A stretch of DNA of 28,828 nt from Neelides folsomi (lineage: Eukaryota > Arthropoda > Collembola > Neelipleona > Neelidae), in NCBI GenBank assembly GCA_034687125.1, contig JAQGBZ010000590.1, positions 1 through 28,828 on the forward strand, written 5' to 3'. The notes under the pieces are model-generated. The model saw only the letters and a program-made list of their open reading frames with translations. It was not told where the DNA came from and ran no database searches. Below are positions 10,101 to 18,517 of the stretch, piece after piece. Position 1 is the first letter of the stretch. Each line of letters starts with the position of its first letter. Position numbers and translations under genes: made by a program.

Positions 10101-12694
10101 CCTCCAACTGTTCCAAGATTTTTTAAATTGATAGTAAATTAAAAATGCATTTATGAAATTAACCTCGAAATTAATGATTTCAACATGTTAATTCTTGCTA
10201 TATATTAATTACATACATCTCTCTATAAAAGTCATAAATTATTCGGATTTTTAAAAAAGCGTCATTTTTCCCATTTTAAATATTGTTGGTAATTTTGCTA
10301 AATTAAGTATTAGCATGTTTTAAAAATGTTACTTATTCCCAGAATAAACCAATTGTCAAAATTATTTTAAGATTTCCTCTACTAATCCCCTCTTACAACT
10401 ACGCACCCCCACGCAGTCAAATTAAGAGATGAATAAATAAGAGTTAATTGTGGAATGTGTATGTGAGTGATGGTGGATGGTGGAAAGTCATTGGAGTCAC
10501 GAACCTCCCCGCCGCACCAATCGCAAAGGGCAGCTCGGAGTTAATTTCCTTGTTTAAGGACACTTTTCAAATGAGCACCAAACACTTTCGTGACATGGTG
10601 AATGAAAATTCCGCGTCCTTTTCCACCGGGCCGACATTAACCTTCCAACCACTCCATAATTAAAGTAGGAAGAAGAACAAAAATCCTCACTCGTAAACTC
10701 AATAAACTCAATGGTTCTAAATATGCTTCTAATACTTCTAAATATTCAAACTCCTAAATATTCCTCTTAATGCTTCTCAATAATATTCCAAAACTCAACT
10801 TTTCTCCTTATCTACATTTACCAATGATATTTATAGCAAATGGGCAATATTTTCAAATATTCCGCAACATAATTAAAAGGGTAAAATACATAGTAATTTT
10901 AACTGCATTCAGCTTTCTCGGAAGAGTTTAACCTCCTTAAAATTCTCTAATAATTCCTTATTTTTCGACTCATTTAAAATCAGGGAGGAAAGTATGTAAA
11001 TTATTTAGAAACAAAAATATAAAACTAGTAAAATTATATACGAATACGATACGATAGATTAAAAGTAAAGTAATATATAATACATATGGTATTTTCGTAT
11101 TCTTATTGTTTGTATTAGTTTTGACACAAGCTTAAACATATTAAAGTTAAGGGCTATTAATTTAAGGTATGTTAAATGATTTGAGCATAATGGTAAAGTA
11201 TGTTAAATATAAGGTTTGGGCCTAAAGTTGGAGTTAAGTATGAATTAGAGTGTTTGTGTGTGGCGGCGAGGAATTCACAACTTCCCCAAGACCTTCAGAT
11301 CCACTCTCGCGTGCAGAAATAGAAATGGTGATTTAATACCTCGAAAAACTCTTTTACCAAAATCAATACGCTCTCTGGATATTCCAATCCCACCTATTTA
11401 TGCCACCACAGGTACGCCCAACACTTCAACCCCATCCTCAACCCTTCAACCCACTCTCCTTTTATTTACTTTAATCTCACATTAAATGTCCAATCCAATA
11501 AATTACCTCTTAAACTATACTCCAGTAAAATATGATTTCAAACAAAATTTAAACTTTTCAAATTTCAAAATTCCTATAAAACTCACGCGTACAATTACAA
11601 TTACATTAAATCTAAATTATTTTCTACTAAATTCATTCAATTAATAAAGTCTATAAAAATTGAAAGAATGAATTTCCCTTATTTGAATTTGAATATAATA
11701 TTGTTTAAATCATTTCTTGGAACATTTAACTAAACATTATAAAATATATTTCAATAGAGTTGGATAGGATTATAAGAAAATACATACCTATATTTTAAGA
11801 GATCTAACCTTATAATAGAAGAAGTTATTGTTGATTAAAAATAAAGCCTACTTATCCGGCCACCCGGTATATGTAAATATAATAAAGTAATAACTAATAA
11901 CATTCAAAGAAGTTCTCTAATAGGAGTAATAGGACCAAGTTTGTATATTGAGGATGTGAATACGTCATAATCAGATGTATGGGAGGAGTATAATGGTAGG
12001 GGTATAGGAATTAAGGAAGAACTTCCTCCACCCACCAAAACTTCTCTGCAGATATCGAATTTCACTTTCCTCTGCTGCAGACATTGTCTCGATCCCCATC
12101 AAAGGGAATAATGGATTAAAAAATATTCCCCGAGTTAAACCTTGACCTTGCATTCGAATGACTACACAGCTCCATGTCTTGGACCTGGACATGGAACAGC
12201 ATGGACTCAAGGAATTAAACCATCCATCAATACTTATTCATTTAAATAAATAAATCCTCTTATTAATTAATCACCTCTACATTCGAATCATTCAATTGTG
12301 AATAGGAATCATTATTAGAATCTATCTATAATATTACAAAATCCTTACTACAAATGCTCAACTGTTTAAAATTCCCTTCTACAATTACTATTAACAATTA
12401 AGCTTAATAAATTATGTTAACGATTATTTAATTTAAATTTAATATACTAAATTATAATTATTAACTAGGTTTTACAAAAATAAAATAAAAGAAAGATTTT
12501 TTATAAAATTCAAATTACAGGTGTAAATATTTTAAAAAAAAGTTAAATAAATTACCGAGGAGGAGAAGTCGGTGAGTGGCTCTGTAAAGTTGCTTGTCCT
12601 TTTGAATCTGCTGATTGATCCGCTTGTTCGCTTCCTTCTTTCGCTTGAGATCCTCTTGATCCGACTTTGAGGCACTACCTCCGAAGCACCCCAT
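1014..12694 (-). CDS. Galphas: Gs-type G protein alpha subunit, 5' part (four exons, incomplete)
   Basis: Gs alpha is the GTP-binding subunit that couples hormone and neurotransmitter receptors to adenylyl cyclase at the inner plasma membrane. Four minus-strand exons (12694-12556, 8076-8004, 7120-7066, 1133-1014) join in frame into 387 nt, or 129 codons. Visible features are an N-terminal MGCF whose Gly2 and Cys3 are the usual Gs lipidation sites, a basic amphipathic alpha-N helix (about residues 12-36), the P-loop GAGESGKST (47-55), then [12 protein letters not shown] and the start of the helical domain with NQFRVDYI. Intron phases are 1, 2 and 0. The optional linker of the vertebrate long form is absent. 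About two thirds of the protein (switch regions, NKxD, TCAT and receptor-binding C-terminus) should lie left of position 1. The family assignment is from recognised sequence; the splice joins are inferred from frame continuity and GT-AG sites. Confidence 0.93.
2612..2993. mobile_element. MITE-like element with 22-bp terminal inverted repeats
   Basis: The left end reads CCGTATATGGCCGAAAGATG. The right end, reverse complemented, reads CCGTATTTGGCCGAAAGATA. The 22-bp arms differ at two positions. Both ends are flanked by TA (2610-2611 and 2994-2995), the target duplication typical of the Tc1/mariner/IS630 superfamily. The 382-bp interior repeats a CTATCTTTCGG-ACCCTGCCATCTTT module near both ends and has no transposase frame. 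It sits within Gs alpha intron 3, so it is best read as a non-autonomous element. Confidence 0.8.
4474..4653. mobile_element. Fold-back MITE with perfect 42-bp inverted repeats
   Basis: Positions 4474-4515 (starting CCCAATGATGAGTTCTTTAC) and 4612-4653 are perfect reverse complements over 42 bp. Similarity continues inward for about 10 bases with mismatches. The spacer is 96 bp and contains CGCTGATTGG. A TA lies just outside each end, but it is offset by two bases on the left. There is no coding capacity. Arms this perfect suggest recent movement or gene conversion. Superfamily is unassigned. Confidence 0.82.
7066..7120 (-). CDS. Galphas: Gs alpha coding exon 3 ([14 protein letters not shown] exon)
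   Basis: This 55-nt exon has a CATTACAG acceptor and a GTAAGT donor. It finishes a Glu codon from exon 2 and encodes [18 protein letters not shown], the linker into helix alpha-A of the helical domain. It exits in phase 0. It joins exon 2 directly, so no separate exon for the vertebrate long-form insert is seen in the 883-nt intron. Confidence 0.92.
7121..8003. other. Gs alpha intron 2 (883 nt)
   Basis: AT-rich intron between the P-loop exon and exon 3. It contains an imperfect 68-bp palindrome at 7825-7892. Short open frames near 7288-7635 overlap a moderately GC-rich patch but have no recognisable content. Confidence 0.75.
7825..7892. repeat. Imperfect 68-bp palindrome in Gs alpha intron 2
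   Basis: The left half begins AAAAGGTTTAATATCAAA and the right half reads outward as AAAAGGTTCAATATCAAA. The two 34-base halves match at about four fifths of positions, with the mismatches clustered at a CCCTTTT/AGGGTTT stretch. It could form a cruciform or a pre-mRNA hairpin, or be the remnant of a fold-back element. Confidence 0.5.
8004..8076 (-). CDS. Galphas: Gs alpha coding exon 2 (P-loop exon)
   Basis: This 73-nt exon has a TTTTTCCCAG acceptor and a GTAAGG donor. It completes the Gly codon left by exon 1 and encodes [16 protein letters not shown], then HVDGFSE, ending in phase 2. It carries the phosphate-binding loop, with Lys53 and Ser54 contacting nucleotide phosphates and magnesium by family knowledge. 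The exon is 4,479 bases from exon 1. Confidence 0.93.
8077..12555. other. Gs alpha intron 1 (4.5 kb)
   Basis: AT-rich intron between the start-codon exon and the P-loop exon. GC-richer islands of roughly 200 bases occur near 9540-9830, 10440-10640, 11240-11470 and 12000-12210. A 124-codon open frame (9262-8888, minus) has no recognisable domain. No nested gene can be supported. The islands might be regulatory elements or alternative first exons. Confidence 0.6.
12556..12694 (-). CDS. Galphas: Gs alpha coding exon 1 (start codon to codon 47, phase 1)
   Basis: The ATG at 12694-12692 begins [10 protein letters not shown]. The exon runs 139 nt to a GTAATT donor (first intron base 12555) and ends with [14 protein letters not shown] plus one base of a Gly codon. 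The stretch [15 protein letters not shown] is the conserved beta-1 strand leading into the P-loop. The start is fixed by the MGC lipidation signature and by the usual length before the P-loop. Confidence 0.93.
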
Positions 12695-13048
12695 GACATT
12701 CGGACGAGCTCAACACTCCAAGTTCACTTCACTCACTTTGATCACTTAAGATCCGACAAAGTTTTAGAACAACACTTGTGTCAATTCCTTCAATTATTCT
12801 TTTCCCATTTCATTTTTTTTAATTAATTGCACCTTTCAATCAGTTAACAGTTTAATCAAGAAAACTTTTTAAATGTTCAACTTATTAAATGTTCAAAAAT
12901 GTTTAAATATTATTAAATCAATTTAATAATTATTAATATTCAATTTTTAAAAATTGGTTTTTTGGTAATTTTGGTTCAAATGAAAAAATCGAATTTGGTT
13001 CGATTGTTGAGATTTTTCTTGGTGGAGTTTAAAGAAGCGGAGAGAAAA

Positions 13049-13054
13049 AACTGA
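13049..13054 (-). promoter_or_regulatory. Candidate Gs alpha initiator (TCAGTT)
   Basis: On the minus strand the sequence CGTCAGTTTTTT contains TCAGTT, the arthropod initiator consensus, with +1 near 13052. This would give a leader of about 358 nt before the Gs alpha ATG if there is no leader intron. No DPE is evident at +28. A match to a six-base consensus is weak evidence. Confidence 0.25.
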
Positions 13055-13399
13055 CGAGGATTTGAACTCCTTGGGTCCAATTCACACCCAATTTAATTTA
13101 TTACGTCGTCTGAGTGAGGGAGCAAATGGAAGCGCAGTGAGGGAGTATTTTAAGAACCAGAAATTATTTTTATATTCACTCCCTTCACAATTTGCTCATT
13201 ACTTGCCACATAGGAAGTGATTAAAGACAATTCCCATCCTCTTCATTTCATCATCCACCATCAACGGAAGTTGAACTCAAAATTCACACGGATCCCCAAA
13301 ACCTTCACCCAATAGTTAAAAACGCTCCAGATTTAATTTTTTTAAATGTATGATGAAATGATGATTATTGGGCCGGGGGTTAAAAATCACACAATCGCG

Positions 13400-13475
13400 A
13401 TGGTCGACGAGATTGTAGACGATGGAGATGGACGAGATGATGGTGATCGAGATGGTTGTCGAGATAGAAGACAAA
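13400..13475. repeat. Low-complexity GAGATG-type repeat
   Basis: Degenerate repeats of GACGATGGAGATGG and TCGAGATGG units lie upstream of Gs alpha. A short plus-strand frame through it (start 13400) would encode an Asp/Gly/Arg-rich peptide, which is what such a repeat gives by chance. It may be an expanded regulatory microsatellite. Confidence 0.5.
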
Positions 13476-15300
13476 TCGATTTATATTTCTCCGACTTGGT
13501 AAAGTTATAATGAGACGTGACTTATCTTTGATGACTCCTTTTTTCACCTATTGTGTGGTGGGAACTGTCGGTTTCTTTAATCCGTTCATGGGCTGTGAAG
13601 ATGAAGACTTTTCATGTACAGTGAATGGGATAAAATAATCGATTCCTTTCAGATGAACACACTCAATGGGGCCTTCGTCACTTTCTTCCCTCGTTGTAGA
13701 AGTTTTTTTACAACACCATCGCCTGCGTCCCTCCTTTGCTCTTTCCTCGTTCTACAAAATAAAAGAAGGAAGAATTTAATGATTGGAATAACACCTGGAT
13801 TATTTTATTAATTATTTGGGTTCGCAATCCTAATGGGATGAACGGATGACGGAACGGATCCGATGAACGCATAGTTCTAATCACAATTAATCTCAATAAT
13901 TTTATTTAATTGATATAAATTAGCAAAATGTGGACTTTGGATTTAGATTAAGACTTTAAATTATTTTACGGATTAAAATATCAAAATTAAAATAGTTAAC
14001 TATTTGGTTTTTAATTTGGACAGTTAATGAAATAAAACAATCGTTAAATAAAATTAATTAATAGTATAATTTAATTTTAATGAATTATCTAAATAATTAA
14101 ATTTTAAATTGACCTTTAAAAATCGTTCCTCATTTCGTGCTAAAATTGTGCAAGAATTCGCAATAGGTTGATTATTTTCCCTCGTCTTTCTCTATCCCTT
14201 TCTCTTCCTGACCTCCGTGCCCTTTTCTAATCCTTCCTAAAATTCCTTCAGTTAAATCGGGTTAAATTCATGGAAAATACATTCGCATTCTTAATTAAAT
14301 TTAAAAACGAAGACTGTCGGTGTTAATCCAAGTTTACTAAATTAAATCCTTCTCCTCTGCCCTAGCGTCTGGGGTTATTTTCCAGGGTTTGACCACGGCG
14401 GGTTTGGTTACCTTTGGCAGCGGCGGGTATCCTTTTTGACCTGGGATAAAAATAGGGGAAACTGGGTTACCCGTGTACCGGAGGGGATGGCTAGGCGGAG
14501 ACAGAGACAGAGGCCCTCGGTCCGTGGCCCAAATACATTCGGCAATCTCCACGCGCAGGAACGGAGCCTCCCCGCCCAAGGCCCACCCAACTACACCTAC
14601 CTTCGCCAAATACGACTATTACATACACTTTAACTCCCTCACCTTTACATCACCTCCAAACATTGCGAACAATTTACAATACCCGGATTCACCGATTTGA
14701 ATCATTCATCCGTAGAAAATCACACATCGAGCCACATCGACCAGCATTGGAAGTTAGAACAATAGAAAAAGAATAGAAAATCATTATAAAATCATGTCAA
14801 TATAAATGCATGTGCAAATTTTTTGCAAAAGTAAAATATGATGGGAAAAATCAACGTTTATGAAATACTACAATGTAAATTGAACTTTTGCGTTTTAATC
14901 AAAAAGTCTATTTATTTACATGATAAGTTGTACAAGTCATTAAATTGGACAATATTGGAATTGTAAATTGTATTTTTGTTAAATACAATTAAATTATGAT
15001 TTTTGACATATTTAAATTGAAGAAACTGACAAGTGTGAGACTTATGAGTTTAATATTCAAATGACAGTTTTATAAACTTGAGAATGAGGCAACTATTCTC
15101 ATTTATCAAATCTTGCCATGTTCTCAAATTAAATGTCATAACCTCAGTTAGATTGATTTAAAAATTAATCCCAATTTTAAACAAGATTTCAATCATTATA
15201 TCTTGTACAGTTAAATTCATTGAAATTACATAAAATGAATGTATGTTTTACCACGTATCTAAAATTACAGTACAATTGTAATATATTTTGTTAATCCTTA

Positions 15301-15306
15301 TTTATT
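15301..15306 (-). terminator. Candidate C/EBP-gamma polyadenylation signal (AATAAA)
   Basis: AATAAA on the minus strand lies about 520 nt after the C/EBP-gamma stop and is the first AATAAA I noticed downstream. In an AT-rich genome the hexamer is common, so this is only a candidate. Confidence 0.3.
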
Positions 15307-15822
15307 TAACAGCTATTATCTAAACATAAACCTTATAGGTAATGCATATTATACTTTTTAGTTATATCTAACCGTGCTAATTTACTATTACATGCTTTTT
15401 TTCATAGTTGGAAAATTGCGCACATTGTTGTAAAATGAGCTGGTCAAAAGATCAAAAGGGTAACAAGGCATCGAACATCCAACTTTCTTACAATTAACAT
15501 TAAAAATCATAATTTCGATAAACGTCAGTTAAATTTTTACAATTTTTTGGTTTTACTTGGTTTTTTCTAACTCTACAGTTAGTTCACCATTATTTTCCTA
15601 ACATCTTTTACAACATTAATCTTTTTTTTAATTTAACAAGTTCATAAAATATATCTTTCATGATTCATATTTTTGGCTTTAAAAGTGTAATTAAAAAATA
15701 TAGTTTTAGAAATTCTCTATTAGAAATTCTATGTAAAGTAATGTAAATTTCTGCTAGAAATGAAGAATGTATCCGAGCAAAGTGAACAATCGAAGAACAA
15801 AAGTTATGACAAAGATTGGATT

Positions 15823-16031
15823 TTAAAGTTCATAGAGAAAGGCGTGTTCCCCGTTGTTGACTGATTCCAAGCCTTGGGTGATATCTTGGTAGGGTTCTGG
15901 CCGTTGGAGACTTTGGATCCTCCGCATCTCCTGGAGGACATTGGTGATTTTGTTGATGTCCGTAGGGGCATCGTCGCGCAAGAGATCTTCAAGGTCTGCC
16001 TCCATCGTTGGGCTCAAATATTCAACAGATC
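15823..16031 (-). other. CEBPG: C/EBP-gamma exon 3: C-terminal tail and stop
   Basis: The acceptor TTTCCAG is followed by GATCTGTTGAA. Joined to exon 2 it gives QAG-SVEYLSPTMEADLED and continues to HAFLYEL and TAA at 15825-15823. The tail is acidic and has no domain I recognise beyond the family's variable C-terminus. Confidence 0.85.
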
Positions 16032-16421
16032 CTGGAAATTAAACAAAAATTTAAATAATGATCAATTTAAGTTTTAATAACTATTTAATTAAAAATTATT
16101 TGAAAAGCAATAAATTAAACAATTCGATAAACACTTATTATTATTTAATATTAATTGGTATTTTAATTAAATATTAAATTTACCTGCTTGACAGATGAGC
16201 ATTTCTTTAAGGTATTTCAACTCCGATGTCATATTTTCCAACGTGCTTCTCAAATTCTGATTTTCGAATTGAAGCCGCTGAACTCTTTCTGTAGCCTCCA
16301 TGGCTTTCTGCTTGCTCTTATCTCGACTCCGTTTCACGGCATTGTTGTTCTTGATCCGTTTCGCCCGGTATTCGGCAGAGTTCTTGTCGATGAACCCCGA
16401 ACTCTTCTTTTTAGATCCCAT
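15823..16421 (-). CDS. CEBPG: C/EBP-gamma-type bZIP transcription factor (two coding exons)
   Basis: This is a nuclear bZIP protein that, by family knowledge, heterodimerises with other C/EBP and ATF proteins. Exons 16421-16184 and 16031-15823 join in phase 1 (donor GTAAAT, acceptor TTTCCAG) to 148 residues plus TAA. The basic region includes KNNNAVKRSR (24-33), aligning with C/EBP RNNIAVRKSR. Zipper d positions are L50, L57, M64 and L71, with Asn54 at an 'a' position. After the zipper comes an acidic tail (ADLEDLLRDD, 91-100). There is no N-terminal transactivation domain, the hallmark of C/EBP-gamma and of insect Irbp18. The chosen ATG (GCAATGG) lies nine bases after a strong acceptor, TTAATTACAG, showing that a leader exon is spliced on. 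An upstream in-frame ATG may extend the protein by 30 residues. Confidence 0.9.
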
Positions 16422-16430
16422 TGCAATTTT
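16184..16430 (-). other. CEBPG: C/EBP-gamma exon 2: 9 nt of leader plus the bZIP-coding part
   Basis: The acceptor TTAATTACAG ends at 16431. The exon starts AAAATTGCA before ATG and ends with CAAGCAG before GTAAAT. The coding part is 238 nt (79 codons plus one base) and holds the whole basic region and zipper. Confidence 0.85.
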
Positions 16431-17853
16431 CTGTAATTAAACAATTTTGTTAACTATTGTTAATTATTGTAATATTTGATTAAATATTTTATTATATTCC
16501 ATTTTCCCTTATATAATACAATATATTAAATATTATAGTAATAGGTTTATATTATTTACAACTGGCAATTTAATTTACTCACAAAGAATCCTTGTAAGAA
16601 TATCAAGGATAAATACAAAATATAACAATAGTCTTAGATAAGGATTTGACAACCAGTTAAACTTATCGCGTAAAGCAAACATCCGTATATGGAAAATTTT
16701 CACATTGAAATCCACATAGAATAAGTTTTCCTGATTGAAAAATCCTTATATCATTATATATGAAATTGGATATAGGCCCCAAAGTTTGGAATTCCATTAA
16801 ATAACTCGTTGGAGGAGAAATTGAAATAAATGAATTGTAAAATATGGCCGGAGAAAACTCCTCATGATTGTGTGTAATTAAAAGGCGGGGGAGAGACGTC
16901 TACGATGATGATTGACGAGGAGAAGGGAACGGAACAATCCCAGAGGCATAATAAAAAAGAGAAAGTTGCGGATGTGATCTCATCCCACCAGATATATAAT
17001 AAATACATTAAAGATATGGGAAATTACGTGAAACCGGCAAGGACCATAACAAAACCTCGTCTATCTCTCTCACCCCCCTTTTAAATCCAAAGACCAAAGT
17101 GATCTCACAGGGGAGATTTTTGCCTCGAGCATCAAACTCAAAAAGTTCCCATACGTGGAATAACCCACTAAAGATCAACTAACTGACGTCTCTTGGATCT
17201 CCTGCACCAAATGAAAATTATACGTCATAGAACAAAACTCAACTAATTTAGAAGAAATTCAAATTTTGGAAAGAAATAAAGAGTCGCATTAAATCAAAAC
17301 TGCCAAAGTCTGAAATTGAAATTGTACAAAAAGTACTCTACTAATTAAAATTCCCTTTTCTGTTCATTTCCCTAGTCTTAATCCAATTAATTATTATAGA
17401 TGAAAAATGTCTTATAATTCATAAAAATGTAAATTGAAAGAAATACTTTTAGGAAAAGCTTTTATAATAATTTATAAGACTAAAACTAAAAACTTTTATA
17501 ATTTAAAGATCTAATATTTTCTAATACTTCAATAAGAGTAATATTCCTTTATTAAATTATCAAATTAAACTAAATTAATTTAAACTTAAATTAAGGTTAA
17601 ACTTGTTTGTCGAATATAAATATAGATTAAAATATAATTTTAAACTAAAATGATGATTAATGTTGGGAATCCCCAGATAAAAGGAAATGGAACAAAGTTG
17701 AAACTCGACGTAGTTAATTCTCAACCCAACTCACCTTCAAAGCTTATTTAAAATATTGTGAATATGAATTAACTTTGAAAAATGGTTCCAAAATCTGAAA
17801 TAAAGTTAAATAAAGTAAAATTGTAGTTAAAATGTTGTGGAAGTGAAACTTAC
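16431..17853. other. C/EBP-gamma leader intron (1.4 kb)
   Basis: This intron is inferred from the acceptor just upstream of the ATG and a matching GTAAGT donor (17853-17848). It contains a GC-richer patch at about 16840-17200 with two GACGTC cores near 16900 and 17186 (the second as TGACGTC), the core of CRE/ATF-type sites. No coding content is seen. Confidence 0.5.
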
Positions 17854-18050
17854 GAAATCGTGTGAAGAGCGGAGAGTTTCTGTGCGGAAGTGTCTGTAGG
17901 AGGAGGGTGATTGGGAGAAGAGGAACAATTGCATCACTCTCTGAACCAGAGAGGAAGTAGGAGCCAAATAGGGGATTCCTCCCAACCCCACACTTTCTCC
18001 AACTCATTCCTCACTCCGTCTCGAGACGACGCCACGAACATCCCAACAAA
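17854..18050 (-). other. CEBPG: Probable C/EBP-gamma 5' leader exon (5' end uncertain)
   Basis: A GC-richer minus-strand block ends TCACACGATTTC before GTAAGT, a strong donor, and the next strong acceptor on this strand abuts the C/EBP-gamma ATG. The exon contains two ATGs. One at 18007 opens a frame that, after splicing, runs through the main ATG out of frame and stops six codons into exon 2. One at 17934 is in frame with the C/EBP-gamma coding sequence. The right limit is a guess. Confidence 0.55.
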
Positions 18051-18219
18051 CGTTACTTTTAACCATTCTACCCCAATCTCAATTAAACAACATTTAAATT
18101 AAATGATTTAATGCTTAATTAAACTTAAATTAATTAAAATCTAAAAAGCATGTCGTTTGCATATGAAATAAGGCTTGGCAGAAATTAGCTTCTTGTTAAT
18201 GTAAAGTCTCATTATGCCC

Positions 18220-18224
18220 ATTGG
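18220..18224 (-). promoter_or_regulatory. CCAAT box between the divergent C/EBP-gamma and unnamed genes
   Basis: Minus-strand CAGCCAATGGGC fits the NF-Y binding consensus closely. It lies between the C/EBP-gamma leader exon and the start of the divergent gene, the usual place in bidirectional promoters. Function is inferred from position and motif only. Confidence 0.4.
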
Positions 18225-18310
18225 CTGATGGAAAAATTGAGAGAAACGATGAATTTGAATTTGAATTCTCTGAAGAATGTTGCGGGTTTTAGAATGACAT
18301 CGGCCACGTC

Positions 18311-18330
18311 GACAGTCTCGACAGACTGTC
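18311..18330. promoter_or_regulatory. 20-bp perfect-armed palindrome upstream of the divergent gene
   Basis: GACAGTCT-CGAC-AGACTGTC has perfect 8-bp arms and a 4-bp centre that is nearly self-complementary. It is about 70 bases upstream of the candidate initiator. It contains AGAC/GTCT cores like SMAD sites, though binding by any factor is speculative. Confidence 0.35.
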
Positions 18331-18396
18331 TGGAGGTTTTCTTTGTATCCCTAAAGTTCATTGATCTCTCTTTGACACGTTGAGGTTGGGTAGACT

Positions 18397-18402
18397 TCAG
18401 TT
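18397..18402 (+). promoter_or_regulatory. Candidate initiator (TCAGTT) of the divergent gene
   Basis: CTTCAGTTCATTC matches the arthropod initiator TCAGT, with +1 near 18399. It gives a 119-nt leader before the ATG at 18518. No clear DPE is seen at +28. The fit with gene position makes this the best of the start-site candidates. Confidence 0.35.
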
Positions 18403-18517
18403 CATTCACTTGTCACTCCTCCACTGCTCCTCGTCTCGTCAAATCACATCGAACTTCTCCGACGAAAATCTTCCGAATTTTGACCTCCTTGGCAAAGTTG
18501 AACGTCTTGAACGCACC

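Larger units (their letters stand above)
12695..15822. other. Gs alpha 5' leader/promoter and the gap to the C/EBP-gamma 3' end
   Basis: From right to left this holds the probable C/EBP-gamma 3' UTR, AT-rich spacer, a GC-rich island at about 14340-14620, a GATGGACGAGATG-type low-complexity run at 13400-13475, and the Gs alpha upstream region. No protein gene is supported. The island has open frames on both strands without recognisable content. Confidence 0.55.

Noticed and set aside
11971..12210. 79-codon minus-strand frame near Gs alpha exon 1
   Set aside because: Checked as a possible Gs alpha exon. The translation shows none of the family's motifs, and exons 1 and 2 already join in frame without it.
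13040..13090. tRNA-like T-arm (GAGTTCAAATCCTCG) followed by TTTTTT on the minus strand
   Set aside because: No A box, acceptor stem or anticodon arm can be built upstream. The T-run is better explained as part of the Gs alpha upstream region.
15410..15425. ATTGCGCAC, a partial C/EBP binding site near the C/EBP-gamma 3' end
   Set aside because: Only a half-match to RTTGCGYAAY and downstream of the gene. Too weak to claim autoregulation.
18380..18517. N-terminal extension of the unrecognised protein to 18380
   Set aside because: The frame is open but the upstream codon is TTG, not ATG. The first in-frame ATG is 18518, in a strong context, so the extension is treated as leader.
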